From contig NZ_BMIF01000003.1 of the NCBI RefSeq assembly GCF_014641695.1, positions 248,001-312,000 on the forward strand: DNA of 64,000 nucleotides. Direction: 5' to 3'. The number at the start of each line of letters is the position of its first letter. Position 1 is the first letter of the stretch. Below, in pieces: positions 1 through 8,817 of the stretch. Both the position numbers and the translations under genes were made by a program. Source of the DNA: Nitratireductor aestuarii (GTDB lineage Bacteria; Pseudomonadota; Alphaproteobacteria; Rhizobiales; Rhizobiaceae). The notes below the pieces were generated by a model. The model worked only from the letters and a program-made list of their open reading frames with translations, made no database searches and was not told the DNA's origin.

Positions 1-195
1 GTGGCGGCTGTTCCGGGTACACCCTTCGAACAATCAACCGCGCTGCCGGTGCAGATCTTCCTCTGGCAGGGCAATGAAAACCGCAACTTCTTCGAAGCCC
101 GTACCTCAGCTGCGATCATCGTGCTGCTCGCCCTCATGCTGGCGCTAAACGCGATCGCGATCTATCTGAGGACAAGGCTGGAGCGACGCAAATGA
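1..195 (+). CDS. pstA: Phosphate ABC transporter permease PstA, C-terminal fragment
   Basis: Only the last 64 residues are in the window; the gene begins before base 1. They contain one hydrophobic segment near the end (about residues 37-55) followed by a basic tail, as at the C-terminus of PstA, the inner-membrane permease of the high-affinity phosphate transporter PstSCAB. The identification rests mainly on position: the reading frame overlaps the start of pstB by 4 bases (ATGA) and pstB-phoU-phoB follow. The GTG at base 1 is an internal codon, not a start. Confidence 0.85.
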   Translation: MAAVPGTPFEQSTALPVQIFLWQGNENRNFFEARTSAAIIVLLALMLALNAIAIYLRTRLERRK

Positions 196-1070
196 TGAAC
201 GCGCTACGCGAGGACCTCACGCAAATGAACATGGTCGTACGTCAGCTAGCGGTCGACACCGACCTCTACACTCTTCCCTCCACGACCATCCGGACGCCTG
301 ACCTTGAACCGCAGCCGGTCAAGATCAAGGCCCGCAACGTCAACGTCTTCTACGGCGAGAAGCAGGCGATCCATGACGTCTCGATCGACATACCGGAGAA
401 GGCAGTGACCGCTTTCATCGGCCCGTCCGGCTGCGGCAAGTCCACGTTCCTGCGCTGCTTCAACCGCATGAACGATACGATTGAGGGCAGCCGTGTCGAT
501 GGCCTGATCGAGCTCGACGGTAGGTCGATCATTGACCGCTCGCTGGATGTGGTGGAGCTGCGAGCACGCGTCGGCATGGTGTTCCAGAAGCCGAACCCGT
601 TCCCGAAGTCGATCTACGAAAACATCGCCTACGGTCCACGCATCCACGGGCTCGTGCGCTCCAAGGCCGATCTCGACGAGATCGTGGAGCGAAGCCTTCG
701 CAAAGCTGGCCTCTTCGATGAAGTGAAGGATCGGCTGCACGATACGGCGACCGGCCTTTCCGGCGGCCAGCAGCAGCGCCTTTGCATTGCGCGCGCCATT
801 GCCGTGTCTCCGGAAGTGATCCTGATGGACGAGCCATGCTCGGCGCTCGATCCCATCGCGACGGCACGCGTGGAAGAACTCATCGACGAGCTGCGTGAAA
901 ACTACACGATCATCATCGTTACGCACTCCATGCAGCAGGCGGCGCGCGTGTCGCAGCGCACGGCCATGTTCCACCTAGGTAATCTGGTGGAGGAGGGGCC
1001 CACGGAGAAGATCTTCACGAGTCCTGAGGTAAAGCGTACCCAGGACTATATCACCGGCCGCTTTGGCTGA
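192..1070 (+). CDS. pstB: Phosphate ABC transporter ATP-binding protein PstB
   Basis: ATPase of the PstSCAB phosphate importer; in the Pho system it also takes part in signalling phosphate sufficiency through PhoU. The 292-residue protein has an N-terminal extension of about 40 residues before the ABC domain, then Walker [10 protein letters not shown] (77-85), signature LSGGQQQR (about 189-196) and Walker B VILMDEP (about 209-215). The length is slightly above the usual 250-275 because of the extension. ATG codons at 192 and 195 are both possible; either overlaps or abuts the pstA stop. phoU follows after 26 bases, so they are co-transcribed. Confidence 0.97.
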   Translation: MMNALREDLTQMNMVVRQLAVDTDLYTLPSTTIRTPDLEPQPVKIKARNVNVFYGEKQAIHDVSIDIPEKAVTAFIGPSGCGKSTFLRCFNRMNDTIEGSRVDGLIELDGRSIIDRSLDVVELRARVGMVFQKPNPFPKSIYENIAYGPRIHGLVRSKADLDEIVERSLRKAGLFDEVKDRLHDTATGLSGGQQQRLCIARAIAVSPEVILMDEPCSALDPIATARVEELIDELRENYTIIIVTHSMQQAARVSQRTAMFHLGNLVEEGPTEKIFTSPEVKRTQDYITGRFG

Positions 1071-1096
1071 CCGTCCGCACTTCGAGAGGAAAGCTC

Positions 1097-1810
1097 ATGG
1101 CGCAACACATTGTCAGTTCGTTCGATGAGGAGCTGCGGCAGCTCGACCAGCTCCTGCGCGAGATGGACGAACTTTCCGGTTCCATGATCAGACGGGCTAC
1201 GCAGGCGCTGCTGGAGGCCGACGTAGAGCTGGCGCAGAAGGTGGTCACCGATGATCGCGAGGTGGATGCAAAGCAGCGTGACCTCGATGACCGGGCGGTT
1301 ACCTTGATCGCGAGGCGTCAGCCGATGGCGCAGGACCTTCGCCTTGTGGTGGGCACGATCCGCATGGCAGCCGACATCGAACGCATCGGTGATCTCGCCA
1401 AGAACATCGCCAAGCGCGTTGGGGCTGTCGGCCAGACGCCAATATCGCCGGAACTTTCGGCCTCGATCCAGTCCATGTCCGATCTGGTGCTGAAGCAGGT
1501 GGACGCGGTCATCGAGCATTACGTGGCAAGGCGTCCGGAAGATCTGGTCGAACTCAGGGACAATGACGAGAAGATCGATATCTTCTACACTTCGATTTTT
1601 CGTGAGCTGCTTACCTACATGATGGAAGACCCAAGGAAGATCACGGCTTGCACACACCTGCTGTTCTGCGCGAAAAACCTTGAGCGCGTCGGAGACCACG
1701 TGACCAATATTGCCGAGAATGCCTATTACATCCTGACTGGCCAGCAGCTTCCCGTAGGAAGGCCAAAGCAGGATGAACTGAGCCGAATGGAGAGCACGAA
1801 GGGATCATGA
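1097..1810 (+). CDS. phoU: Phosphate signalling protein PhoU
   Basis: Cytoplasmic negative regulator that links the Pst transporter to the PhoR/PhoB two-component system. The 237-residue protein is all-helical in composition, with two tandem PhoU repeats (about 17-105 and 120-205) containing typical segments such as RLVVGTIRMAADIERIGDLA and the second-copy equivalent LERVGDHVTNIAE. GAGAGGAAAG lies just before the ATG. It overlaps phoB by 4 bases, so translation is probably coupled. Length and order fit the usual pst operon. Confidence 0.97.
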   Translation: MAQHIVSSFDEELRQLDQLLREMDELSGSMIRRATQALLEADVELAQKVVTDDREVDAKQRDLDDRAVTLIARRQPMAQDLRLVVGTIRMAADIERIGDLAKNIAKRVGAVGQTPISPELSASIQSMSDLVLKQVDAVIEHYVARRPEDLVELRDNDEKIDIFYTSIFRELLTYMMEDPRKITACTHLLFCAKNLERVGDHVTNIAENAYYILTGQQLPVGRPKQDELSRMESTKGS

Positions 1811-2496
1811 TCGCACCCAAAATCATGGTCGTCGAGGACGACGAGCCGCTGTGCGTCCTGCTGCGCTACAATCTTGAGGCAGAAGGATATCAGGTCGAGG
1901 TTATCACGCGCGGCGATGAGGCGGACTTGCGCCTTCAGGAACACGTGCCTGACCTTCTGGTGCTCGATTGGATGGTGCCGGCTGTCTCCGGCATCGAGCT
2001 TTGCCGACGCGTCCGCCAGCGACCCGAATCCGAGCGCCTGCCGATCATCATGCTGACGGCCCGGGGCGAGGAAAACGACCGCGTTCGCGGCCTGACCACC
2101 GGAGCTGACGACTATCTGGTAAAACCCTTCTCGACGGCCGAGTTCATCGCGCGGGTTCGGGCGCTTCTGCGCCGCGCCAAGCCCGAGACCCTTTCGACAG
2201 TCCTGAAGGTTGGCGGCCTCACGCTCGATCGGGAGACGCACCGCGTCTACCGCGATGACGTGGAGCTGAACCTTGGGCCGACCGAATTCCGGCTGCTTGA
2301 ATTCCTGATGCAGAATCCGGGTCGCGTCTTCTCGCGCGCACAGCTGCTCGACAAGGTTTGGGGCGAGACGATCTACATCGATGAGCGCACGGTGGACGTG
2401 CACATCGGTCGGTTGCGCAAGTCGGTGAACCTTGGTGACCAGCCGGATGTCATCCGAACCATTCGTGGAGCGGGTTATTCGATCAGTGAGTCATAA
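1807..2496 (+). CDS. phoB: Phosphate regulon response regulator PhoB
   Basis: OmpR/PhoB-type transcription factor that activates phosphate-starvation genes after phosphorylation by PhoR. The receiver domain covers about residues 1-120 with the acidic pair near E10-D12, phosphoacceptor D54 (in LVLDWMVP) and the conserved Lys in LVKPF. A winged-helix DNA-binding domain fills about 130-226 and ends in IRTIRGAGYSI, typical of PhoB. It is the last gene of the operon; its stop is two bases from the stop of the convergent ROK gene, so no separate terminator fits between them. PhoR is not adjacent on this side. Confidence 0.96.
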   Translation: MIAPKIMVVEDDEPLCVLLRYNLEAEGYQVEVITRGDEADLRLQEHVPDLLVLDWMVPAVSGIELCRRVRQRPESERLPIIMLTARGEENDRVRGLTTGADDYLVKPFSTAEFIARVRALLRRAKPETLSTVLKVGGLTLDRETHRVYRDDVELNLGPTEFRLLEFLMQNPGRVFSRAQLLDKVWGETIYIDERTVDVHIGRLRKSVNLGDQPDVIRTIRGAGYSISES

Positions 2497-2498
2497 AG

Positions 2499-3812
2499 TC
2501 AGGCTACGACCTCAGGCTCAGCTCCCAGAATACGCAGGCCAGGGCCAAAGACGTCCTGGTCGACGCTGATCAGCGCCGACATCGCGCTTCCCTCCTGGAT
2601 CAGCGGAACCTCGTCCGGCCAGACTTCGAAAGCGAGCTCGCTCGCAATGTCACCAGCCGCCGTCTGCGCGAGTGCTGTGCGGATCTCCGGTTCAAGAATA
2701 TCGAAAGCGGCCGTGCCATGCCCGATCAGCGCCACCGGGGCGGGGTCGATCAGCGAGAACAGGCTGCCGAGGCCGAAGCCAATAGCCTGCCCGGCCTCGC
2801 GGAACGCCAGACGCGCCGGTCCTTCGCTCGCCCGAGCGGTGGCGAGCAGCGACTGCAGATCAGCGCCATGCGTATCGGCTAGCGGCGCGTGGAGGTTCTC
2901 GTCCTGCGCCCGTCGCTGGATGGCGTAGGACCCCGCATAGGCCTCGATGCATCCGCGTCGCCCGCACCGGCAGAGCGAACCGTCCGGCTTGTGGATCATG
3001 TGGCCGAACTCGCCTCCGGAAGACCGGATGCCGGTGAAGATGCGCCCGTTCAACATCAAGCCCATGCCGATGCCGTGGGAGAGCAGGACGGCCAGGAAAT
3101 TCTTGCCGTAGCGTTCCGGATTCTTCCAGTGCAGAGCGGTGGCGATGAGGTTGCAGTCATTCTGCACGCTGACTGGAACGCTGAACGCGTCCTCAAGCAG
3201 GCTGCCGAACGGAATGTTGCTGTGCGAGACGATGGGCGACCATAACACCTCATTCGCCCGTGCGTCGGTAACACCCTGAAACGCAAAAACGATCCGCATG
3301 AATTGTCCTTGGCCGTCGGTGATGTTGCGCACCGCGCCCATGACGGCGTCGATCAGTTCCTCACGGCCAAGCGCCAGGGTGTCCAGCGTTTGCGACGTGG
3401 AACGGATGGTGGCGCCGCTGTAGTCCACAATTGCTGCGAGCAACTGGTTGTAGGAAAGGTAGAGGCAGACGGCCCTCGCCGCTTCCGGATTGAGGGTCAG
3501 TGCAACCTGCGGTCTGCCGCGGCGGGTGGTGGCTGTGCTGGAAGCGTGCTCCGTCTCCAGCATGATCCCTTCCGAGATGAGATCGGCAGCGATGGCAGAG
3601 ATCGTCGACTGGCTGAGTCCGGTGAGGCCCGCAATTTCTGTGCGAGAGAGTTTTCCCGCCCGGCGCACGGCCCCGATCACCAGCGACCTGTTACTCCTGC
3701 GCATTTCATCGTGTCTGATACCGCCCTTCAGTATTCCGGTCGTCATTCTGAATGATTGCCTGCCATCATCGTTTCGCGTTGTCATATTGACACTAGTGGA
3801 GTCCTGAGTCAT
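2499..3812 (-). CDS. ROK family transcriptional regulator (XylR-like repressor)
   Basis: Probable repressor of the divergent sugar transporter. It has an N-terminal winged helix-turn-helix ([17 protein letters not shown]) and a ROK sugar-binding domain with the zinc motif [17 protein letters not shown] repressors bind an operator next to the transport genes and release it when the sugar binds. Start is uncertain: the longest frame begins at 3812, but an ATG at 3746 gives the sequence [14 protein letters not shown] that resembles common ROK N-termini. An inverted repeat at 3817-3835 lies between this gene and the transporter. The actual sugar is inferred only from the neighbours. Confidence 0.9.
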   Translation of the reverse strand: MTQDSTSVNMTTRNDDGRQSFRMTTGILKGGIRHDEMRRSNRSLVIGAVRRAGKLSRTEIAGLTGLSQSTISAIAADLISEGIMLETEHASSTATTRRGRPQVALTLNPEAARAVCLYLSYNQLLAAIVDYSGATIRSTSQTLDTLALGREELIDAVMGAVRNITDGQGQFMRIVFAFQGVTDARANEVLWSPIVSHSNIPFGSLLEDAFSVPVSVQNDCNLIATALHWKNPERYGKNFLAVLLSHGIGMGLMLNGRIFTGIRSSGGEFGHMIHKPDGSLCRCGRRGCIEAYAGSYAIQRRAQDENLHAPLADTHGADLQSLLATARASEGPARLAFREAGQAIGFGLGSLFSLIDPAPVALIGHGTAAFDILEPEIRTALAQTAAGDIASELAFEVWPDEVPLIQEGSAMSALISVDQDVFGPGLRILGAEPEVVA

Positions 3813-3816
3813 TTAT

Positions 3817-3835
3817 TTTTTCGGAGCTCGAAAAA
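3817..3835. promoter_or_regulatory. Candidate ROK repressor operator
   Basis: Perfect inverted repeat TTTTTCG (3817-3823) / CGAAAAA (3829-3835) with a 5-base centre GAGCT, in the gap between the ROK gene and the divergent substrate-binding protein gene. Symmetry and location suit autoregulatory repressor binding. No binding data; the assignment is inference. Confidence 0.5.
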
Positions 3836-3893
3836 TATAGCTCAGGGAGGCGGTAAACTCTACCGCAGGTATATTTCGCGCCGGGAGGAAATC

Positions 3894-4937
3894 ATGAAGA
3901 CTACAATGACTGCCATTCTGGCAGGTCTCACGCTTTCATTATCTTTGTCCACCGCTGCACTTGCCGAAGGAAAGACAATTGGTGTCTCCTGGTCGAACTT
4001 TCAGGAGGAACGTTGGAAGACCGATGAGGCGGCAATAAAGGCCCAGATCGAGGCCGACGGAAACAAGTATATTTCCGCCGATGCCCAGTCCTCTGCTTCG
4101 AAACAATTGACCGATGTGGAGTCCCTTATTTCGCAGGGGGCGAATGCGCTGATCATTCTTGCGCAGGACTCTTCCGCCATTGGACCAGCCGTTGAAAAGG
4201 CTGTCGCCGAAGGCATTCCGGTGGTTGGATATGACCGCCTGATCGAAAATCCGGACGCCTTCTATCTGACGTTTGACAACAAGGAAGTCGGCCGTCTGCA
4301 GGCCAAGGCTGTCTTCGACGTGAAGCCTGAGGGCAACTACGTCTTCATCAAGGGTTCTTCTGCTGATCCAAACGCGGACTTCCTGTTTGCGGGCCAGATG
4401 GAAGTGCTGAAGGAAGCCGTGGACTCCGGCAAGGTCAAGAATGTCGGCGAAGCGTATACGGACGGCTGGCTGCCGGCCAACGCCCAGCGCAACATGGAGC
4501 AGTTCCTGACCGCCAACGACAACAAGGTCGATGCGGTTGTGGCCTCGAACGACGGTACCGCCGGCGGTGCGATCGCAGCATTGGAAGCCCAGGGCCTTGC
4601 AGGGTCGGTCCCCGTTTCCGGTCAGGATGCGGATCATGCCGCTTTGAATCGCATCGCGCTGGGAACTCAGACCGTCTCGGTCTGGAAAGACTCGCGTGAT
4701 CTCGGCAAGGCGGCTGCCCAGATCGCTGGCAAACTCGCGGATGGTTCAACCATGGAAGAGATCGACAACGTCGTGAAATGGGCAGACGGCCCCAACGGCG
4801 TCGAGATGAACGCAGTCTTCCTGGCGCCTGTCCCGATTACCAAGGACAACCTCAATGTCGTCATTGATGCCGGCTGGGTGTCCAAGGACGTTGTCTGCCA
4901 AGGCGTGAAGCCGGGCTCGACCGAGGTTTGCGGATAA
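3894..4937 (+). CDS. xylF: Sugar ABC transporter substrate-binding protein, D-xylose type (XylF-like)
   Basis: Periplasmic sugar-binding protein of the ribose/xylose family (Peripla_BP_4). Residues 1-25 form a Sec signal peptide ending in TAALA, followed by EGKTIGVSW. Conserved family segments include VVGYDRLI and [16 protein letters not shown]. The start at 3894 is chosen because GGGAGGAA precedes it at good spacing and the signal peptide begins there; the open frame upstream to 3756 overlaps the ROK gene and is unlikely to be translated. At 347 residues it has the family length. xylH and an ATPase follow. Xylose specificity is inferred from resemblance; no xylA or xylB is in the window. Confidence 0.9.
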   Translation: MKTTMTAILAGLTLSLSLSTAALAEGKTIGVSWSNFQEERWKTDEAAIKAQIEADGNKYISADAQSSASKQLTDVESLISQGANALIILAQDSSAIGPAVEKAVAEGIPVVGYDRLIENPDAFYLTFDNKEVGRLQAKAVFDVKPEGNYVFIKGSSADPNADFLFAGQMEVLKEAVDSGKVKNVGEAYTDGWLPANAQRNMEQFLTANDNKVDAVVASNDGTAGGAIAALEAQGLAGSVPVSGQDADHAALNRIALGTQTVSVWKDSRDLGKAAAQIAGKLADGSTMEEIDNVVKWADGPNGVEMNAVFLAPVPITKDNLNVVIDAGWVSKDVVCQGVKPGSTEVCG

Positions 4938-5020
4938 TCGTTTGAGGGGGCTCAAAAGCCGCAGGGCGTAAGTCCTGCGGCCATCCCGCGCACGATTCAA
5001 CGAGGGATCGCGCGAGGAGT

Positions 5021-6343
5021 ATGGAGGTGCAGATGGCCGACCTTGCTGCGGCGCAGGATCGCGCGTCGGTGACATCGGGTGGAATGGTGTCCCGTTTCCT
5101 GAAGGCGACGGAACTCGATACCCGAATGTTGGGCATGCTGGGTGCCCTTGCAATCATATGGATCGGATTTCACATCCTGTCTGGCGGATTGTTTCTAACC
5201 CCGCGCAATCTATGGAACCTATCGGTTCAATCGGCCTCAGTGGCAATCATGTCGACCGGCATGGTCTTGGTGATTGTAACCCGCAACATCGATCTTTCCG
5301 TCGGCTCTCTTCTGGGCTTCGTCGGCATGGTCATGGGCGTGACGCAGGCTAGTTTCCTGCCGCAGTTTCTGGGCTTCGAACATCCCGCCACGTGGATCAT
5401 CGCTCTTGCCGTGGGCATTGCCGTTGGCGCCATGATCGGCGGCCTGCAAGGGTTCATCATAGCTTATCTCGGCGTCCCGGCCTTCATTGTCACGCTTGGC
5501 GGGCTGCTCATCTGGCGCGGTTCTGCCTGGTGGGTAACGAGCGGCCGAACGGTTGCACCTCTTGATTCCACCTTCCGCCTGATGGGCGGCGGCGCAAATG
5601 GCGCGATCGGCGCGCAATGGAGCTGGATCGTCGGCATCGTCGCCTGCGTGGCTCTGGTGCTGCTGCTGTGGATGGCGCGACGGCAGCGCCGCCGCTTCAA
5701 CTTCCCGCTGCGCCCGCTATGGGCGGAAGTCTTCCTCGGTGTGGTCGGCTCGGGCTTCATCCTGGCCTGCATCGCTGTCGTCAATGCCTATCCGTTGCCG
5801 CCCGCGATCGCCCGCCGCTATGCGGAGGACAACAACATCCCCATTCCGGAAGGCGGGCTGTTCATCTCGCACGGTATCGCAATCCCCGTGCTGATGGCGG
5901 TAGGCGTTGGCGTGATCATGACGTTCCTCGCGCGGCGAACCCGCTTTGGCCGCTATGTCTTCGCGATCGGCGGCAATCCCGAGGCTGCAGTACTTGCCGG
6001 CATCAATACGCGCTGGGTGATGATGAAGATCTTCATTCTTATGGGTGTGCTGGCAGCGATCGCGGCGGCGGTTTCAAGCGCCCGCCTCAATGCCGCGACG
6101 AACGCGATGGGCACGCTCGATGAACTGCTTGTCATCGCTGCAGCCGTCATTGGCGGCACGTCACTGAGCGGCGGCGTCGGCACCATCGCGGGCGCCATGA
6201 TCGGCGCAGTGCTCATGCAGTCGATCGCGACCGGCATGATCCTGCTCGGCGTGGATACACCGCTGCAGAACATCGTCGTTGGCGTGGTGCTGGTGGTGGC
6301 CGTCTGGCTCGATACGATTTATCGCAAGCGCGTGAAGGTGTAA
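5021..6343 (+). CDS. xylH: Sugar ABC transporter permease, D-xylose type (XylH-like)
   Basis: Inner-membrane permease of the BPD_transp_2 family. About ten hydrophobic segments are visible, and the C-terminal third carries the family motif FAIGGNPEAAVLAGINT. At 440 residues it is longer than ribose permeases (about 320) and matches the larger XylH class, which has an extended central loop (here about residues 215-290). Two ATG codons are possible: 5021, preceded by GAGGAG, and 5033, preceded by GGAGGTG. It lies 83 bases after xylF and four bases before the ATPase gene, so it belongs to one operon. Confidence 0.92.
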   Translation: MEVQMADLAAAQDRASVTSGGMVSRFLKATELDTRMLGMLGALAIIWIGFHILSGGLFLTPRNLWNLSVQSASVAIMSTGMVLVIVTRNIDLSVGSLLGFVGMVMGVTQASFLPQFLGFEHPATWIIALAVGIAVGAMIGGLQGFIIAYLGVPAFIVTLGGLLIWRGSAWWVTSGRTVAPLDSTFRLMGGGANGAIGAQWSWIVGIVACVALVLLLWMARRQRRRFNFPLRPLWAEVFLGVVGSGFILACIAVVNAYPLPPAIARRYAEDNNIPIPEGGLFISHGIAIPVLMAVGVGVIMTFLARRTRFGRYVFAIGGNPEAAVLAGINTRWVMMKIFILMGVLAAIAAAVSSARLNAATNAMGTLDELLVIAAAVIGGTSLSGGVGTIAGAMIGAVLMQSIATGMILLGVDTPLQNIVVGVVLVVAVWLDTIYRKRVKV

Positions 6344-6346
6344 CCG

Positions 6347-7168
6347 ATGACAGAGATTTCCGAGAACACCAACAGTAGCGCCGGCAACGTACCTCTTGTG
6401 GAACTGCGCAACATTTCGATCTCCTTCGGGGGCATTCACGCGGTCAACAATGCCTCGGTGGAGCTAAACGCGGGCGAGGTCGTGGCGCTCGTCGGCCACA
6501 ACGGAGCGGGCAAGTCGACGCTGATCAAGATTCTTTCCGGCGCTTACAAACGCGATGCGGGCTCAATCTATGTTCAGGGCGAAGAAGCGCACATCGCCAA
6601 CCCGCGCGACGCGAAGCGCTACGGGATCGAGACGATCTACCAGACGCTGGCGTTGGCCGACAACGTGGATGCGGCAGCCAACCTGTTTCTGGGTCGCGAA
6701 TTGAGAACGCGCTGGGGGACGTTGGATGATGCCGCGATGGAATCGGCGACACGTCGGGTGATGGGTCGCCTGAATCCGCGTTTCCAGCGCTTCAAGGAGC
6801 CGGTCAGCAGCCTTTCCGGCGGTCAGCGGCAATCGGTGGCGATCGCTCGCGCGATCCTCTTCAACGCGCGCATTTTGATCATGGATGAGCCGACGGCCGC
6901 ACTTGGGCCCCAGGAAACGGCGCAGGTTTCGGATCTTGTGCGTCAGTTGAAGGCGGATGGGATCGGCATCTTCCTCATCAGTCACGACATCCACGATGTT
7001 TTTGACCTGGCGGATCGCATTGTGGTGATGAAGAACGGTCAGGTCGTCGGAACGGCCAGGACGTCGGACGTGACGGAGGATGAGGTGCTTGGCATGATCA
7101 TCCTCGGCAAGTGCCCCCCAGGTGCTGTTCCCGGGCCTGGCGCTTTGCAGGTTGCAACCGCCGCCTAG
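6347..7168 (+). CDS. Sugar ABC transporter ATP-binding protein, single-domain (XylG/FrcA-like)
   Basis: Energises the sugar importer. The 273-residue protein holds one ABC domain: Walker [10 protein letters not shown] (about 46-54), signature LSGGQRQSV (about 156-164) and Walker [11 protein letters not shown]. Classical XylG and RbsA have two fused ABC domains in about 500 residues, so this is a half-size version that must dimerise; similar short ATPases occur in rhizobial sugar transporters such as FrcA. It starts three bases after the xylH stop and is followed by a strong terminator. Confidence 0.9.
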   Translation: MTEISENTNSSAGNVPLVELRNISISFGGIHAVNNASVELNAGEVVALVGHNGAGKSTLIKILSGAYKRDAGSIYVQGEEAHIANPRDAKRYGIETIYQTLALADNVDAAANLFLGRELRTRWGTLDDAAMESATRRVMGRLNPRFQRFKEPVSSLSGGQRQSVAIARAILFNARILIMDEPTAALGPQETAQVSDLVRQLKADGIGIFLISHDIHDVFDLADRIVVMKNGQVVGTARTSDVTEDEVLGMIILGKCPPGAVPGPGALQVATAA

Positions 7169-7194
7169 AACGAGGCGGTCGCGGATCTTGTTTA

Positions 7195-7224
7195 GGGAAG
7201 TGGCTACGCTGCTGCTTCCCTTTT
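7195..7224 (+). terminator. Rho-independent terminator of the sugar transporter operon
   Basis: Arms 7195-7204 (GGGAAGTGGC) and 7211-7220 (GCTGCTTCCC) pair over ten positions, two of them G-T, around the loop TACGCT. TTTT follows directly. It lies 26 bases after the last transporter gene. Confidence 0.8.
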
Positions 7225-7237
7225 ATCCCCGTTTTGT

Positions 7238-7405
7238 TTAGCGAGCGCGGCGGAAGAAGCCGAACAGCAGCGATACAACCAGCAGAACCAGGAAGATATA
7301 GAACAGGATCTGCGCGATGCCTGCGGATGCGCCGGCGATTCCGCCGAAGCCGAGCGCGCCGGCAACGATGGCCACGACGAGGAATACGAGAGCCCAGTAA
7401 AGCAT
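7238..7405 (-). CDS. DUF1328 (UPF0391) small membrane protein
   Basis: A 55-residue, highly hydrophobic protein beginning [16 protein letters not shown] and ending GFFRRAR, the classic pattern of the DUF1328 family (YtjA in enteric bacteria): two membrane segments around a Gly/Ala-rich turn. The start is supported by AGGAGG five bases upstream. Its function is unknown. A sequence matching an EcfG promoter lies about 80 bases upstream, which suggests expression during general stress, in line with the neighbouring regulators. Confidence 0.92.
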   Translation of the reverse strand: MLYWALVFLVVAIVAGALGFGGIAGASAGIAQILFYIFLVLLVVSLLFGFFRRAR

Positions 7406-7483
7406 ATTAACCTCCTAGCAGTTCCAGTGGATCGTTGACCGATAAGTCGTGTGGAACTGCACAAACAAAATCTACGGAAGATC

Positions 7484-7508
7484 AACGCCTTGCTTCTATA
7501 ATGGTTCC
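7484..7508 (-). promoter_or_regulatory. EcfG-type promoter of the DUF1328 gene
   Basis: On the minus strand GGAAC (7508-7504) is followed after exactly 16 bases by CGTT (7487-7484), the known consensus for EcfG-family sigma factors. The DUF1328 start codon is about 80 bases downstream. Confidence 0.8.
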
Positions 7509-7560
7509 GTGGACGTTTATTTGTCGGCTAGTACATTAGGCTGATCCGACACGGCTCGCA

Positions 7561-7589
7561 CGAAAAGAAAAGGCCGCCCGGAGGCGGCC
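7561..7589 (-). terminator. Rho-independent terminator of phyR
   Basis: Read on the minus strand, GGCCGCC (7589-7583) and GGCGGCC (7578-7572) form a GC-rich 7-bp stem with a four-base loop, followed by a T-rich tail (TTTTCTTTT). It begins 22 bases after the phyR stop. Confidence 0.8.
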
Positions 7590-7611
7590 GTTTGTTGCAA
7601 ACCTTGCAGGT

Positions 7612-8409
7612 TTAAGCCGCAGCGGCTCTTGCCTGATGATCGAAGAACAGAGCCTGGCTGATCAGTGCCTTGACCATGTCCGGGTTGAAGGGCTTCGTTA
7701 CGAGGAAGGCCGGTTCAGGGCGTTCGCCGGTCAGAAGACGTTCGGGGAAGGCGGTGATGAAGATCACCGGGACCGGCGTCGCGGACAGGATTTCGTTCAC
7801 CGCATCAATGCCCGAGCTGCCATCGGCAAGCTGGATGTCGGCCAGCACCATGGACGGCTTGGTCTTCTCGAACAGCGCGGTGGCCTCGGCGTGGGTGCGG
7901 GCAATACCCACAACCTTGTGCCCGAGACCCTCGACCATGTTCTGGATGTCCATCGCGATGAGCGGCTCATCTTCGATGATCATGATGTCGGTGGCCACCT
8001 GACGGGAAATTTCGTCGCTTGCCTCCCGCAGGAGCTCGTTCACGTGCGCCGCGTCCGTATCAAGTACTTCGGCGGTTTCCTCGATGCTGAAGCCTTCGAC
8101 GGCAACCAGCAAGAATGCCTGTCTGGGTTCCGGCGCAAGCGCCGAAAGGTTCGTCACGGCCCGCTGCTCCCACGCGGTGGTCGGCCGCACTTCAGGAACC
8201 CTGACGTCAAAGGTTCCAAAGAGCTGCGCAAAGAGCCTGAACAGGGCGATGCGGTCGTTGGAGACGTTCGGGAAAATCGAAGTATCGGCGATCAGTGCTT
8301 CAAGCGTGGCGGCAACGAGGGCATCTCCACTTGTCTGGGAGCCAGAGACGGCCCTTGAAAATCTGCGCAGGTACGGCAGATGGGGGGCTATTCTCGCTGA
8401 CAAACTCAT
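7612..8409 (-). CDS. phyR: General stress response anti-anti-sigma response regulator PhyR
   Basis: Master switch of the alphaproteobacterial general stress response. When phosphorylated, its sigma-like domain captures NepR and frees EcfG. The 265-residue protein has an N-terminal ECF-sigma-like domain (about 1-125) and a C-terminal receiver (about 138-258) with phosphoacceptor D191 (in LADIQLADG) and K239 (in VTKPF); this inverted order is diagnostic of PhyR. The start at 8409 (MSLSARIAPHLPYLRR) matches the family; the longer frame to 8568 would run through the promoters. It is divergent from nepR-ecfG. No HWE-type sensor kinase gene is adjacent. Confidence 0.96.
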   Translation of the reverse strand: MSLSARIAPHLPYLRRFSRAVSGSQTSGDALVAATLEALIADTSIFPNVSNDRIALFRLFAQLFGTFDVRVPEVRPTTAWEQRAVTNLSALAPEPRQAFLLVAVEGFSIEETAEVLDTDAAHVNELLREASDEISRQVATDIMIIEDEPLIAMDIQNMVEGLGHKVVGIARTHAEATALFEKTKPSMVLADIQLADGSSGIDAVNEILSATPVPVIFITAFPERLLTGERPEPAFLVTKPFNPDMVKALISQALFFDHQARAAAA

Positions 8410-8468
8410 GCTTTTTCTATCTCCCTCGAACGGTTTTAAAACTAGTTTGTATGAACACGAGCTGCTCC

Positions 8469-8493
8469 AACGTGCGCGCAAAAAAAAAGTTCC
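8469..8493 (-). promoter_or_regulatory. EcfG-type promoter of phyR
   Basis: Minus-strand GGAAC (8493-8489), a 16-base spacer, then CGTT (8472-8469). It lies 60 bases upstream of the phyR start and is arranged back-to-back with the nepR promoter at 8501-8525. Confidence 0.85.
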
Positions 8494-8500
8494 GCAAGTT

Positions 8501-8525
8501 GGAACATTCTTCGTGAAAAATCGTT
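8501..8525 (+). promoter_or_regulatory. EcfG-type promoter of nepR-ecfG
   Basis: GGAAC (8501-8505), exactly 16 bases, CGTT (8522-8525), about 75 bases upstream of the nepR start. It implies that the sigma factor transcribes its own operon. Confidence 0.88.
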
Positions 8526-8600
8526 GTGCTTCGAATCTAGGGACAAGGCTGACAGCCGCTGCGATCATCGTGGCTGAATGGCAAGGATGAGAACCTTACT

Positions 8601-8813
8601 GTGAGCGGTATGAATCAAAAAAATCCGGACAAGAATCGGGGGCTTGGGCGGGACATCGCCGCAAATGACCCATTGGGCAACAATTCGGAAATCGGACGCA
8701 AATTGAAGCAGTACTACGACGAGCTGCTGACGCCCGACGTCCCTGATCGTTTTAGCAAGCTCCTTCAAGAACTGGAAAAGCATGAACTGCCTCAATCGGC
8801 GACTGAGGAGTAA
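8601..8813 (+). CDS. nepR: Anti-sigma factor NepR
   Basis: A small cytoplasmic protein (70 residues) that holds EcfG inactive until phosphorylated PhyR titrates it. The core helices are visible as IGRKLKQYYDELLTPDVPDR followed by FSKLLQELE, which matches the NepR consensus (LR..Y..L..E.VPDR...LL..L). GTG at 8601 or ATG at 8610 can be the start. The gene ends five bases before the likely ecfG start, and the GAGGAG coding its last residues serves as the ecfG ribosome site. Confidence 0.94.
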   Translation: MSGMNQKNPDKNRGLGRDIAANDPLGNNSEIGRKLKQYYDELLTPDVPDRFSKLLQELEKHELPQSATEE

Positions 8814-8817
8814 GGCT

